A DNA stretch of 64,000 nt from Paenibacillus macerans (GCF_900454495.1 NZ_UGSI01000001.1:3906001-3970000); one strand, 5' to 3'; positions 34,998 through 44,461 are shown, counted from the first letter of the stretch. The notes: generated from the sequence alone by a model not told the origin. Translations and numbers: made by a program.

Positions 34998-35942
34998 TCA
35001 GCCCGCTTTTCTCCCGTCCCCCGCCGCCGATAAAGACTTGGGGCTTTTGCGCTCGGGATTCGTGGTCTCTTTTCCGTACCTGATAAAAATCCACACCCCG
35101 CATAGGATCAGCGCCCCCGCCGAAAGCTGCAGCGCTGACAGGCTTTCCTTCAACAGCAGCCAGGCGAGCAGCGAAGCGAATACCGGTTCGCCGAGCACAG
35201 CCATCGATACGGCCGAGGCGCTGAGATATTTCATCAGCCAGTTGAACAGATAATGCCCAAACAAAGTGGGGACTATGGCGAGCAGCAAAAAAATCCCCCA
35301 TTCCCGCGGAGCATATCCGGTAAACGGCAGCCCGCAGATGGCGTTATACACCGCCAGCGAAGTTGCCGCGACAGCAAACACCAGAAAATTGTAGACAAAA
35401 GCGCTGATATGCTTCAAGAGCTGCTTGCCGGCCAGCATGTGGATGGCGACGGCGATCGTCCCGAGCAGGGACAGCAAATCGCCGGCCGCCGCTTGCCCGG
35501 ACAGCGAAAAATCCCCGGAACCGATGGCGATTGAACCGATGAGCGCCATGCCGATGCCGACCATCATCGCCTTGTTGATTTTTGCGCCAAACAGGAAAAA
35601 AGAACCGACCATGACCAGGATCGGCTCCAACGTCAAGATAACGGTAGAACTGGCGACGGTGGTCAACCGGAGCGACTGCATCCACAGCAAAAAATGCAGC
35701 CCCAGCATACAGCCGGAAAACAGCAGCTGCGCCCATTGCTTGGCGCTTAGCCGGAATATTTCCCCGCGGTATTTCCACAGCAACGGGAGCATCAGCAAAT
35801 TGGTCAAATACAAGCGGTACATCGCAATCACCGACACGTCAACGCTTGACCAGCGGACAAAAATCGAAGAGAAAGAAATGGCGATGATTCCGATGATGTA
35901 GAGGATTTCGTATTTCGCCGACAATTTGGCATTCGAATTCAT
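34998..35942 (-). CDS. EamA/DMT superfamily permease
   Basis: A 314-residue membrane protein with ten predicted helices in two EamA repeats (SFSSIFVRWSSVDVSVIAMYR in the first; LFGHYLFNWLMKYLSASAVSMAVLGEPVFASLLAWLLL in the second), the layout of drug/metabolite exporters. The ribosome site before the ATG at 35942 is weak (CAGGGAA). Substrate unknown. It stands alone on the minus strand. Confidence 0.9.
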   Translation of the reverse strand: MNSNAKLSAKYEILYIIGIIAISFSSIFVRWSSVDVSVIAMYRLYLTNLLMLPLLWKYRGEIFRLSAKQWAQLLFSGCMLGLHFLLWMQSLRLTTVASSTVILTLEPILVMVGSFFLFGAKINKAMMVGIGMALIGSIAIGSGDFSLSGQAAAGDLLSLLGTIAVAIHMLAGKQLLKHISAFVYNFLVFAVAATSLAVYNAICGLPFTGYAPREWGIFLLLAIVPTLFGHYLFNWLMKYLSASAVSMAVLGEPVFASLLAWLLLKESLSALQLSAGALILCGVWIFIRYGKETTNPERKSPKSLSAAGDGRKAG

Positions 35943-36146
35943 ACTGGCAGTTCCCTGCTTCCATGATTAGTCTAAATCCGTTCATAATGCGAATCGCAAA
36001 CCCCTATATTATAGCGAAACGGCGAAATATCCTCAATCAAATTTGGCAACGAAAAACGACGATATTCCGGTCCGGCTTTCCCCGGCAGACAGATCAGGGT
36101 ACAATGAAATGGATTAGCTATCTCCCGTTTAAAAGGAGCCTTACAT

Positions 36147-36359
36147 ATGCCGATAACAAGAGAGTTGTTGACGGACGCCGACTTTCAGGAAGCCCTTGAC
36201 CGGAAGCAGCGCGTCAGGGTTTTCCGGGACGACCATCTCGTCGAAAACAACACGCACATTATTCGCTTTACCGAAGAGACGATCATTACCCAATCCGGTG
36301 TCAGCGACATTACCTACCACCCGCGCCGGGATTGCCAGTTTTTCGAGATTCGCAAATAA
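36147..36359 (+). CDS. Conserved-looking 70-residue protein
   Basis: Starts at an ATG seven bases after AAAAGGAG. The product is charged (FQEALDRKQRVRVFRDDHLVENN), then THIIRFTEETIITQSGVSDITYHPRRDCQFFEIRK, with a beta-rich look and one cysteine near the end. It lies 15 bp before the sulfurtransferase gene and is almost surely co-transcribed. I do not recognise the family. Confidence 0.7.
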   Translation: MPITRELLTDADFQEALDRKQRVRVFRDDHLVENNTHIIRFTEETIITQSGVSDITYHPRRDCQFFEIRK

Positions 36360-36374
36360 AGGAGGTTATTCAAG

Positions 36375-37244
36375 ATGAATCCGTCGCCTTTGATCCAACC
36401 GATCGTATCCAAACAGTGGGGCCTTGCCCGCATGTACGAACCCGACCTCGTCATTGTCGATTGCCGCTTTGAGCTCGGCCATCCGCAGGCGGGGCGCGAA
36501 GCTTACGCCGCCGCCCATATTCCCGGTGCCGTCTTTCTCGATCTCGAGGAAGATCTCTCGGCACCGGCAGGCGCGCACGGCGGGCGGCATCCGCTGCCTG
36601 CCCCGGAAGCGCTCGCGCAGCGGCTGGGCCGGGCGGGGATCGGCAATGCCTCCCGGGTCGTCGCGTACGACGACCAAGGGGGCTTGAACGCCGCCCGGTT
36701 GTGGTGGCTGCTGCGCTGGTTGGGCCATGACGAAGTCTACGTCATGGACGAGGGATTTGCCGCCTGGCAGGCCGGCGGCTACCCGGTCACCGATGAGCGG
36801 CGGACCGTCGTTCCCGCCGCCTTCGCCCCTACCCTCCGGCCGGACATGCTGGCCGGCGTGGAGGACGTTCGCCGGGCGCTCGGCGATCCCGGCACCGTGC
36901 TCGTCGACTCGCGCGCCGCCGACCGCTACGCCGGCCGCACCGAGCCGCTGGACGCCAAGGCCGGGCATATCCCCGGCGCGATCAACCGCTTCTGGAAGGA
37001 GCTGCTCGACGAGCGCGGAGCCTGGAAAAGCGGCGAACAGCTCAAAGATCAGCTCGCTCCGGTAACCGATGCGCTGGATGCCGGACGCGAGGTTATCGTG
37101 TACTGCGGCTCCGGCGTCAGCGCCTGCCCCAACGTGCTGGCCTTGCACAAGCTCGGCTATCCGCAGGTGAAGCTGTACGCGGGAAGCTGGAGCGATTGGA
37201 TTAGCTATGAGGAGAATCCGATTGCGACGGGAGAAGAGGCTTAA
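36375..37244 (+). CDS. Thiosulfate/mercaptopyruvate-type sulfurtransferase (double rhodanese)
   Basis: A 289-residue tandem rhodanese. The N-terminal repeat (LVIVDCRFELG, AHIPGAVFLDLEEDLS) is inactive and the C-terminal repeat (VLVDSRAADRYAGRTEPLD, GHIPGAINRFWKELLD) carries the catalytic cysteine in YCGSGVSAC near residue 240. CGSGVSA is the loop common in 3-mercaptopyruvate/thiosulfate sulfurtransferases. AAAGGAGG lies upstream of the ATG. It transfers sulfane sulfur to a thiol acceptor in the cytoplasm. Confidence 0.94.
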   Translation: MNPSPLIQPIVSKQWGLARMYEPDLVIVDCRFELGHPQAGREAYAAAHIPGAVFLDLEEDLSAPAGAHGGRHPLPAPEALAQRLGRAGIGNASRVVAYDDQGGLNAARLWWLLRWLGHDEVYVMDEGFAAWQAGGYPVTDERRTVVPAAFAPTLRPDMLAGVEDVRRALGDPGTVLVDSRAADRYAGRTEPLDAKAGHIPGAINRFWKELLDERGAWKSGEQLKDQLAPVTDALDAGREVIVYCGSGVSACPNVLALHKLGYPQVKLYAGSWSDWISYEENPIATGEEA

Positions 37245-37250
37245 GATTTT

Positions 37251-37296
37251 AAAAGGGAAGAAGCCCGCGTCTTCACACGGGCCTCTCCCCTTTTAA
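37251..37296. terminator. Bidirectional terminator
   Basis: AAAAGGG...GCCCGCG and its inverse ACGGGC...CCCCTTTT, between the convergent sulfurtransferase and SDR genes. Confidence 0.75.
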
Positions 37297-37321
37297 ATTT
37301 GATCCATACGCCGGAGCCGTC

Positions 37322-38095
37322 TCAACGATACACCAGCCCGCCGTCCGTCAGAATGGCCTGGCCGGTAATATAGTCGGCATCGTCCGAGGCAAGGAAGGAC
37401 ACCAGATTGGCTACGTCCTCCGGTGTCTGGTAGCGTCCTAGGGCAATCGCGCTGGAGAACTTCTCGAAGGCTTCGCCCGGCTTCAGGTTGTCGTTGTATT
37501 TGACCATCTCTTCATCGATGCGATCCCACATCTTAGTTTTAGCAACACCGGGGCAGTACGCATTTACCGTAATCTGGTGCTTGGCCAATTCTTTGGCCGC
37601 CGCATGGGTGAAAGCCTTGACCGCATGCTTGGTCGCGGAATAGGTGCTCAGCATTTCGTAAGCTTCATGTCCGGCGATGCTGCAGGCGTTGATTACCTTG
37701 CCTTTGGATTGCTGTTTGATAAACTGTTCCGCTGCAGCCTGCGTTCCGAAAACGACGCCGTTTACATTGATCGAAAATAGCTTGTTCAACTGCTTCTCGT
37801 CGATTTCCAGAAACGGCGAAACCGCGTCAATCCCCGCATTGTTTACGAATACATCCAAACGTCCGAACCGCTCCACCGCCTTGCTTACCAGGTTGAACTG
37901 GTCCTCGCGCTTGGACACGTCTCCAGCGACGGCCAGAACTTCATAACCGTCTGCTTCGAATTCTTTCAGTGCGCTTTGCAACAGTTCTTCATTGATATCG
38001 TGGAGTACGATTTTGAAGCCATCCTTTGCCAGACGCCGTGCAATTCCTTTGCCCAAGCCGCCCGCCGATCCGGTTACGACTGCTACCTTCGACAT
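37322..38095 (-). CDS. SDR dehydrogenase, acetoin/2,3-butanediol dehydrogenase-like
   Basis: A 257-residue classical short-chain dehydrogenase: NAD-binding TGSAGGLGKG (8-17), NNAGI, catalytic serine in ACSIAG and YSATK with the Tyr and Lys. The stretch PGVAKTKMWDRIDEEM and the closing YITGQAILTDGGLVY match diacetyl reductase/(S)-2,3-butanediol dehydrogenases (BudC type). AAGGAGGGG precedes the ATG. It would interconvert diacetyl, acetoin and butanediol with NADH; other short diols or sugar alcohols are possible substrates. Confidence 0.85.
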   Translation of the reverse strand: MSKVAVVTGSAGGLGKGIARRLAKDGFKIVLHDINEELLQSALKEFEADGYEVLAVAGDVSKREDQFNLVSKAVERFGRLDVFVNNAGIDAVSPFLEIDEKQLNKLFSINVNGVVFGTQAAAEQFIKQQSKGKVINACSIAGHEAYEMLSTYSATKHAVKAFTHAAAKELAKHQITVNAYCPGVAKTKMWDRIDEEMVKYNDNLKPGEAFEKFSSAIALGRYQTPEDVANLVSFLASDDADYITGQAILTDGGLVYR

Positions 38096-38338
38096 GGTTA
38101 CCCCTCCTTAAATAATGGATATCACCCTTTAATTGTAAATCTATTGTGAAAAAGGGGTCAAGACAATTATTATTAAAATGGCTGGTGTCATTGGAAGTGG
38201 CCTGCTACCGCTGCTCCGTCCATCGCTAAGGCTTGGAGACGGCGGCAGGTTGCCCGTCAAGCAGGGAAGTTCGCGGCCCGTCTTTCCCGCCATGCTCTCG
38301 CCAGGTATGCCCCAACGTAAAGAATTAGGAGGATTTGT

Positions 38339-38893
38339 ATGAATATTGTGATTCGGGAACTCTCGACGGCAGATGAAGATGCCTGGCAAGATATCGACGA
38401 CAGTTTTACCGTAGATTCCACCCTCAGCTTGTCCCTGACTGGCAGGCAAATCGATTTCACAGTGAACAAAATCCCCGGCTATACAAAAAGTTATTCGGAT
38501 CCGCAATTTAAAGACGCGGAGGAAGAAAACTACTCGGACTACATCGGTAACCCCGATCAAATCGTGTATTTGGCTTGCTTGGATAATCAGGCAGTCGGCC
38601 GTCTCGTATTGAAACGGAACTGGAACAACTATGCTCTTATCGAAGACATAGCCGTAGACAAAAACTATAGAGGGTACGGAATCGGCCGCAAACTGATCGA
38701 ACAGGCCAAGCGGTGGGCGCATAACGGCGGAATGCCCGGAATCATGCTGGAAACCCAGAGCAACAATGTGAAGGCATGCGAATTTTACCGGAGCTGCGGC
38801 TTTGTTATAGGCGGGTTTGATTTTCATCTATATCGGGGCATTCATAAAAACAGCGATGAAACTGCGATATTTTGGTATCTGATTTTTGAATGA
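38339..38893 (+). CDS. satA: Streptothricin N-acetyltransferase (SatA/YyaR-like GNAT)
   Basis: A 184-residue GNAT acetyltransferase. The acetyl-CoA loop is IAVDKNYRGYGIGRKLIEQA (about 107-126), and WAHNGGMPGIMLETQSNNVKACEFYRSCGFVIGGFDFHLY is the signature region of streptothricin acetyltransferases such as Bacillus SatA. It acetylates the beta-lysine side chain of streptothricin. AGGAGG precedes the ATG. It stands alone, with 240 bp of unremarkable DNA before it and no mobile element adjacent. Confidence 0.87.
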   Translation: MNIVIRELSTADEDAWQDIDDSFTVDSTLSLSLTGRQIDFTVNKIPGYTKSYSDPQFKDAEEENYSDYIGNPDQIVYLACLDNQAVGRLVLKRNWNNYALIEDIAVDKNYRGYGIGRKLIEQAKRWAHNGGMPGIMLETQSNNVKACEFYRSCGFVIGGFDFHLYRGIHKNSDETAIFWYLIFE

Positions 38894-39024
38894 ACATGGA
38901 CGGCCGGCACGTTTCCACGGTCTGACGCAGGCGCTCTGATTGGAAATATCCAATAGAATTGGAAAGCACAAAACCCGCCTTCAGCAGCCAAGCTTGGGGT
39001 GGGTGCTTCCTTTCCTCCGGTCCG

Positions 39025-39940
39025 TTACCCCAGCCGTACTTTCGTTTTATGGCTAATGGCAACCATGCTTGCCTGGGGCTGAATTGAAACCCGGTTGGAT
39101 ATCAGGTACGGTGAGTAAGACCATTGGCAAGGATCATATTTTTGGACCGGTTCCCCGGTGGAGTAAGTTCTAAGCTGTACGACGGGGGAATCATAGATCC
39201 ACAGCTCATCCAATTCTTCATTGACATAGATTCCGTCCACGTCTTGTATGCCCTGATCAAGCAGCACCTCCATCCCTTCCGAACCGCTCCGGGCTCTGAC
39301 AATACGCGAAGAGGTATGATCGGCATATTGAGCGAAAATCACACGATCTTGCGAATCCAGGCAAAGCGCGCAGCATACGTGGTTCTGCAGCATCGGAATG
39401 TCTTCCGGACGTTTCCTTCGGCCTCGTCCAATCGAGCTGTGTCCCTTGTTCATTCATGGCCCGGATTTGCCGGATCATCTCCTCTTCATACGCCTTGGCC
39501 GATTCGTATGCCGGGTCAAGCAGCATCTTCCAGGTTTCCGCATCTGCGTAGTCCATCTCCGCGATTTCGGCGACCAAGGCATCCAACTCGGCACACGTGA
39601 CCGGCAGATTCCGATTTGTTTGCGGCCTGCTTTGGCCCGACATCCATTTATTTGCTTTTTTGAAGATATCTCTCAAATGTTGCATTGAACCGGCGATATA
39701 GCTGCCCGCTCCCCACTCTCCCATGCCGTGCATTAAGTAAGAGACGGGATGTCCTGCTTCGCCGAGGTCGACAATAATCGGATCGCCGGTCAGCAGCGTA
39801 TGGCCGATAACGATCCATTCCTCCTGCCAGGCTCCTTCCTCGTTTGAAATCAATGAACGGCCTGCCGGATCCACGCGGTAGCCTACCTGCTGGTTCTCCA
39901 ATTCCTCAGGTGCAAAAATGGCAAAATCAAGCCATTCCTC
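39025..39940 (-). pseudogene. SMI1/KNR4 (SUKH)-type protein, broken
   Basis: The minus strand carries the body of an SMI1/KNR4 protein: EWLDFAIFAPEELENQQVGYRVDPAGRS, WIVIGHTLLTGDPIIVDL and GEWGAGSYIAGSMQHLRDIF. The frame is closed upstream by TGA at about 39944, leaving no proper start and lacking perhaps 50 N-terminal residues. Near 39430 the coding frame changes: it continues as RRKRPEDIPMLQNHVCCALC and on to the stop at 39025. SUKH proteins often act as immunity proteins against secreted toxins. The preceding gene is damaged as well. Confidence 0.65.
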
Positions 39941-40040
39941 GGATCAGTGACCTTTAGCACATTGAGCGCCGCCGCTGCAAAGTATACTGGCGATAGAATT
40001 CCGGCGGGTTATTCGGTTATAGATAACTACCATGTAAGCA

Positions 40041-40076
40041 GAGGCAAGAGCCCGCGTATGAACGCAGGCTCTTGCC
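40041..40076 (-). terminator. Terminator after the frameshifted hypothetical gene
   Basis: GGCAAGAGCC-GCG arms form a 15-bp stem around TTCATA, placed about 45 bases after the frame-corrected stop at 40120. Confidence 0.8.
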
Positions 40077-40119
40077 TTCCCCCGGCCGGCTCGGCTTATC
40101 CCAACAACAACACCGACAT

Positions 40120-40762
40120 TTAAAGCGAGAGCAGCTGTTCCAGGCCTTCTTTTAGCGGCGGTTGGGCTTTTCGGGCCGCTCCGGCCAGTTTTTTCACGCT
40201 CCCGAAGATCAGGATTGGCCAAATGTTGGGCGAAAAAGAACATGTCCTGCTCACCCGGCTGCACGGGCGGATCGGAGAGAATCTTGGTTTGGATAAACTG
40301 TTCCAGCGACTTTTGCAATTGGCTCCGTTTGGGCTCATTAAACAACTGGCGGTTCAGCGTTAGTTTCGATCTTTCCCGTTCAAACTCAAATACAATTTCA
40401 AACTTGTAATCAAAAAAACGGGAACCAAGCTCCTCCGAGCGGAACAGACCGTCTACAAGCCCGCACAAGGCAGGAAAAAACTCCTCGGTCAGCAGTTCGT
40501 CGCTCAACTCCGTAATATAAGCGCCCGCTTCAATTTTGTAGGAACTGTCGCTCCAGGAGAACGGCTCATAGACATCGATGTGAATTTCCCCCGCTTCCCG
40601 GGTATGCTTGCCTTTTCTCCAGGCTACTTGAAGGTAATCCATGATTCCTGCCTGCAGCCTGCTTTGATTGCTAGGTTCATTGATCCGCTTGCTTTCTTTG
40701 GCGTATATCGCGGTGACTTCTTTCCACACCTCATTCAAAAAAGCTTCCACAGCCTGGTTCAT
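40120..40762 (-). pseudogene. Hypothetical protein with a one-base frameshift in an A-run
   Basis: An ATG at 40762 opens a frame with the acidic, helix-rich start MNQAVEAFLNEVWKEVTAIY. It stays plausible to about 40205 (AQHLANPDLRERE), then degrades into basic low-quality sequence that runs through a terminator to 39944. Removing one A from the AAAAAA tract there restores a natural ending (KLAGAARKAQPPLKEGLEQLLSL) at 40120, just before the terminator. It may be a true mutation, a slippage switch or a sequencing error. The family is not recognised; it may be paired with the SMI1/KNR4 gene. Confidence 0.6.
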
Positions 40763-40903
40763 TGTCGGTCCTCCTGTTTCTCTGAAGCGATGACGATTAC
40801 TCGCAAATCATACAGCTAGCTTTCTATCAATATACCCAATCATTCGTTTTAAGTGCATTTTGCAGCTATTTCAACGATAGGGCCAAGGGACAGGATCTGC
40901 TCT

Positions 40904-42337
40904 TTATTCCAGCCTCCCCCGGATCGGAGCGAACTTCGTTTCCCCAAAGGATACATTGATTTCACTGCGGATTTCAATCCCCTGTTCAAAAAGCTCGACT
41001 TCGACGCTCAGCGCAAACGGCGTTTCAATCCGCCGAATCGTCAGGAGCAGCGTTTCCGCGTTTCGCCAGGTAAAAGAAGCGGCGACCCGTTCCTCCGGCC
41101 CGGACAGGGATGACCGCCCGATCCCCCATTCGCCCCGGCCCAATTCAAGGGCATGCTCCCCTTGCTTGTTTTTGAGCTGCAGGCTGGCCTTCTTTTCGTA
41201 AAAATCCATACGAAAGCTCGCCAGACCCAACTCGTTCTCTTCGAGGCTGTAGCTTTGCCCGTTCAGCCGGTTTTCGGCGTCCGGGCGGCATTCCATCCGC
41301 GGCGGTTCAAGACGAAGCTCCCGCAGCCGGCGCTCCAACTCCCCGGACGAACCGTCCGGGACGGCCGGGACCGGCCCAAAGGCGCCTAGCAAATGATCCC
41401 ATACCCCGTTCAGCACGCCCTGAAGATCGTTTGTGCCCGCTGTCATCGCAATCACCGCGTCCCGCTCTGGCAAAACGATGCAGAATTGGCCGAACGCCCC
41501 GTCCCCCCGATATACGCCGTGACGGCAGCGCCAAAACTGATAGCCATACCCTTGCGCCCAGTCGCTGTCCCCGCCGTCCCCGTTGGAAATCTGTTTCGAG
41601 ACCGCCGCTTCAATCCAGCTTTCTTCCACTAGCCGCCTGCCGTACCACAACCCTTTTTGCAAGTACAATTGGCCGAACTTGGCGATGTCCTCGGTCGTAA
41701 TCTTCAAGCCATAGCCCCCGGTATGGATGCCGCGCGGACAGGTTTCCCAGGTTGGATGTTCAATGCCAAGCGGTTCAAACAACCGGGGCCGCAAAAACTC
41801 AAGCAGCGTTTGACCGGACGCCTGCTGCAAAATCGCCGACAACATATAAGTGGCACCGGTGTTGTACAAGAAAAACGTTCCGGGCTCATGCTCCACCGGC
41901 TGCTTTAAAAAAGCCTTGACCCAGTTGCCGTCCTCCGCTTCGTGCAGCGCTTCCGTCGTATCGGCGGCATGGCCCGTGCCCATCATCAGCAAATGACGGA
42001 TTTGCATCGCGGCCAGATTGGGCGAAATCTCGTCAGGCAGATCATCCGGAAAAAAGGAGATCACCGGGTCGTCCAGCTTCAGCAGACCTTCCTGCACCGC
42101 CATGCCGATCGCGGTTGAGGTGAAGCTTTTGCTCAGTGAAAACAGCATATGAGGAAGCTCCGGGCGGTAGGGCTCCCACCAGCCTTCGGCCGCCACATGC
42201 CCGTGGCGCACCAGCATAAAGCTGTGCAGCTCAATTGATTGCGCTTCCATTTCATCCAGAAAATCGATGACATTGCGAGCCGAAATTCCCAGCTCCTCCA
42301 AACTTTTTCTCGGCAGTGTTTTCCCCAAGGTGTTCAT
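40904..42337 (-). CDS. Serine hydrolase, class C beta-lactamase family
   Basis: A 477-residue protein with the beta-lactamase/transpeptidase-like fold: nucleophile in SLSK (S67, K70), a YNTGATY stretch as second motif, and YGYQFWRCRHGVYRGDGAFGQFCIVLPE matching the third-motif region of these esterases. About 120 C-terminal residues form an extra beta-rich domain. No signal peptide, so it is cytoplasmic, an esterase or peptidase of unknown substrate rather than a resistance enzyme. Confidence 0.88.
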   Translation of the reverse strand: MNTLGKTLPRKSLEELGISARNVIDFLDEMEAQSIELHSFMLVRHGHVAAEGWWEPYRPELPHMLFSLSKSFTSTAIGMAVQEGLLKLDDPVISFFPDDLPDEISPNLAAMQIRHLLMMGTGHAADTTEALHEAEDGNWVKAFLKQPVEHEPGTFFLYNTGATYMLSAILQQASGQTLLEFLRPRLFEPLGIEHPTWETCPRGIHTGGYGLKITTEDIAKFGQLYLQKGLWYGRRLVEESWIEAAVSKQISNGDGGDSDWAQGYGYQFWRCRHGVYRGDGAFGQFCIVLPERDAVIAMTAGTNDLQGVLNGVWDHLLGAFGPVPAVPDGSSGELERRLRELRLEPPRMECRPDAENRLNGQSYSLEENELGLASFRMDFYEKKASLQLKNKQGEHALELGRGEWGIGRSSLSGPEERVAASFTWRNAETLLLTIRRIETPFALSVEVELFEQGIEIRSEINVSFGETKFAPIRGRLE

Positions 42338-42507
42338 GTTTCCATCTCCCCTATTTGGAAATTTTGGAACTTGAATCGAACTGATTCAATTATAGATAAA
42401 AAATGGCGGCTTATGTTACGATTAATTCATACTTTTTCATTTTATTATGGACCTGCACCGCTACTGTTGGATAAAGAAAACATAATACATAATCAGGAGA
42501 TTAAACC

Positions 42508-43065
42508 ATGCGCAAAAAAATTGTAGCTATCGATATGGACGATACGATCTGCCATCTCGTGCCCAAAGCGATACACTATCATAATTTGCAGTACCCTGAC
42601 CGGCCGCTGACCATGGAGAAGATGACCAGCTTTGACATGACGAAAATCTGGCATCCCGATTGCAATGAGGACATTTTTTTCGGACGGCCGGGTTTGTACG
42701 AGGAACTTGAAATTTTTGACGAGCATACGGTTGAAGAAGTGCGGAAAATCGCCTCCGAGCATGACGTGATTATCGTCACGGCCGCCAGGCCGTCCGCGGT
42801 TCCGGAAAAATGGAACTGGCTGCAGCGCCATATGCCCTTTATTCCGTATGAGAACTTTTTTATCGCCAGACGCAAATCCCTGGTCAATTTCGACCTGCTG
42901 ATCGATGACGGACCGCATAATCTGCTCCCCGCCAAGGAAGCCGGCAAATTAACGATCGGCATTCCCCGCCCCTGGAATACGCCGATTCAGGACCTCTTCC
43001 TGATGAAGGATTCCTGGGATGGCATGAGCAAGCTGGTCAACCGCCTGCTGGCCGAAGGTTCTTGA
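42508..43065 (+). CDS. 5'(3')-deoxyribonucleotidase-like HAD phosphatase
   Basis: A 185-residue NT5C-family HAD protein. Motif I is AIDMDDTICHL (nucleophile Asp and the +2 Asp at 8-10), motif II TAARP, and motif IV LIDDGPHNL. Members dephosphorylate deoxynucleoside monophosphates and can balance dNTP pools. AATCAGGAG precedes the ATG. It stands alone between the serine hydrolase and peroxidase genes. Confidence 0.87.
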   Translation: MRKKIVAIDMDDTICHLVPKAIHYHNLQYPDRPLTMEKMTSFDMTKIWHPDCNEDIFFGRPGLYEELEIFDEHTVEEVRKIASEHDVIIVTAARPSAVPEKWNWLQRHMPFIPYENFFIARRKSLVNFDLLIDDGPHNLLPAKEAGKLTIGIPRPWNTPIQDLFLMKDSWDGMSKLVNRLLAEGS

Positions 43066-43227
43066 AAATGACCTTTCGGCCTTGCTTCTTTTATATCGAT
43101 TTCCTATTAAGCATATAACAATCAAATATTTCTCTTCTTCGGGTTTTGGCGGTATGCTGAATGCAGCGGGAGCGTAAAAAGCTCGCAACGCCGGGAATTA
43201 AGCCGGAAATAAAGGAGGCACGCCAAA

Positions 43228-43776
43228 ATGTCCGTTTACGACTTTCAAGCCGCGTTGATCGACGGAACGCTAATTGATTTATCCGCTTATCGCGGAAAGA
43301 TTCTCCTGATCGTCAACCTGGCCAGCAAATGCAGCTTCTCGCGCCAATTCGCCGGCCTGCAGAAGCTTTACGAAACCTGGCGGGATCAGGGCTTCGAAAT
43401 TCTCGGATTCCCCTGCAACCAGTTCAACGGCAAAGAACCCGGGAACAACGGCGAAGTGCGGGAAACGTGCCGGCGGGAGTTCGGTGTAACATTCCCCTTG
43501 TTTGAGAAAATCGACGTCCGCGGCGAGGCGGCGCACCCGCTTTTTCAATATTTAACGGAGCAGGCGCCTTTTCAAGGATTTGCTCCGGACAGCGCGGACG
43601 GCCGATGGATGAGCGATTTTTTGCAGCAAAAATATCCGGACATTTATGCCGGCAACGGAGTGAAGTGGAATTTCTCAAAGTTTCTGATCGGCCGTGACGG
43701 TCAAGTGCTGCAAAGATTCGAACCCACGGTGCAGCCGGAAGACATCCACCCTTTCCTTGAGCGGCTTATCGGATAA
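43228..43776 (+). CDS. Glutathione peroxidase-family thiol peroxidase
   Basis: A 182-residue Cys-type GPx: peroxidatic C35 in LASKCSFSRQF (family usually KCGxTxQ), FPCNQFNGKEPG with the catalytic Gln-type loop and possible resolving cysteine, and VKWNFSKFLIGRDG with the Trp/Asn. Bacterial forms usually use thioredoxin as donor. Perfect AAAGGAGG ribosome site. It sits upstream of a MarR regulator, separated by a promoter of the latter. Confidence 0.92.
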   Translation: MSVYDFQAALIDGTLIDLSAYRGKILLIVNLASKCSFSRQFAGLQKLYETWRDQGFEILGFPCNQFNGKEPGNNGEVRETCRREFGVTFPLFEKIDVRGEAAHPLFQYLTEQAPFQGFAPDSADGRWMSDFLQQKYPDIYAGNGVKWNFSKFLIGRDGQVLQRFEPTVQPEDIHPFLERLIG

Positions 43777-43790
43777 TTTCGGCTGCTCTC

Positions 43791-43833
43791 TTGACAAAAT
43801 CGCCCGCCTCCTTTATTTTTGTTGTACATACAA
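43791..43833. promoter_or_regulatory. MarR gene promoter and operator
   Basis: TTGACA begins a promoter just after the peroxidase gene, and the palindrome TTGTACATACAA (43822-43833) lies by the predicted start site. The mirror motif TTGTATGTACAA is found before the MFS gene at 44420-44431. Confidence 0.6.
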
Positions 43834-43872
43834 AATAGGTTTGCAGCAGCGCCCAGAAAAGGAGGAACCCCC

Positions 43873-44337
43873 ATGCCGAAGGAACCAAGCGCCGTCCCAG
43901 AACCAGTCACTGAACAAGACGGAACGTTTTTACATACCTGTATGTACTTCACCACCAACCGTTTAAGCCGGGCGATAACGCGCCTCGCCGACGATGCGTT
44001 TGCCACGACGGGCTTGACCCCGGCCTACGGTTATCTGGTCCGGCTCGTCATCGCCAATCCCGGCATCACCCAAAAGGAGCTTTCCGAGAAGCTGTACATT
44101 ACTCCCTCTACGCTGACCCGTTTTATCGACAAGCTTGCGGGAAAGCAGTTGGTGGAGCGCAAGGTTCAGGGAAAAACCGTTCTTGTGTATCCGACGGAAA
44201 AAGGCATAGCCATGAAGGATTCGCTCCTCGAAGCTTCCAAAAAGCTGAAAGCATCTTATGAGGCTATACTCGGCAAAGAGTTGGCCGAATGGCTGACCCG
44301 GCAGCAGGAATCCGCAAGCGAACTGATTGAACGGTAA
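43873..44337 (+). CDS. MarR family transcriptional regulator
   Basis: A 154-residue MarR protein: dimerisation helices around MYFTTNRLSRAITRLADDAF, winged helix GITQKELSEKLYITPSTLTRFIDKLAGKQLVERKVQGKTVLVYPTEKG. The ATG at 43873 follows AAAGGAGG; the open frame begins earlier but without a ribosome site. Palindromes shared with the downstream transporter suggest that it represses both itself and the transporter, lifted by a ligand or oxidant. A single Cys lies near residue 20 (FLHTCMYF), as in OhrR-like sensors. Confidence 0.9.
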   Translation: MPKEPSAVPEPVTEQDGTFLHTCMYFTTNRLSRAITRLADDAFATTGLTPAYGYLVRLVIANPGITQKELSEKLYITPSTLTRFIDKLAGKQLVERKVQGKTVLVYPTEKGIAMKDSLLEASKKLKASYEAILGKELAEWLTRQQESASELIER

Positions 44338-44419
44338 ACAATGAGTTTATAAGGCATTGCCTGCCGAAGAGTCGGTTTTTTGCGGAAAAAGCCAAACTGG
44401 GGTTTTCTGTTTATTTAAT

Positions 44420-44431
44420 TTGTATGTACAA
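44420..44431. promoter_or_regulatory. Probable MarR operator before the MFS gene
   Basis: TTGTATGTACAA, the inverse of the site at 43822-43833, lies about 30 bp upstream of the transporter start. Confidence 0.6.
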
Positions 44432-44461
44432 ACAAAATACAACAAGAGGGAGAACCATACG

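Noticed and set aside
39944..40120. C-terminal extension of the hypothetical protein to 39944
   Set aside because: It runs through a strong terminator and is unlike the rest of the protein; the alternative frame ends at 40120 just before the terminator.
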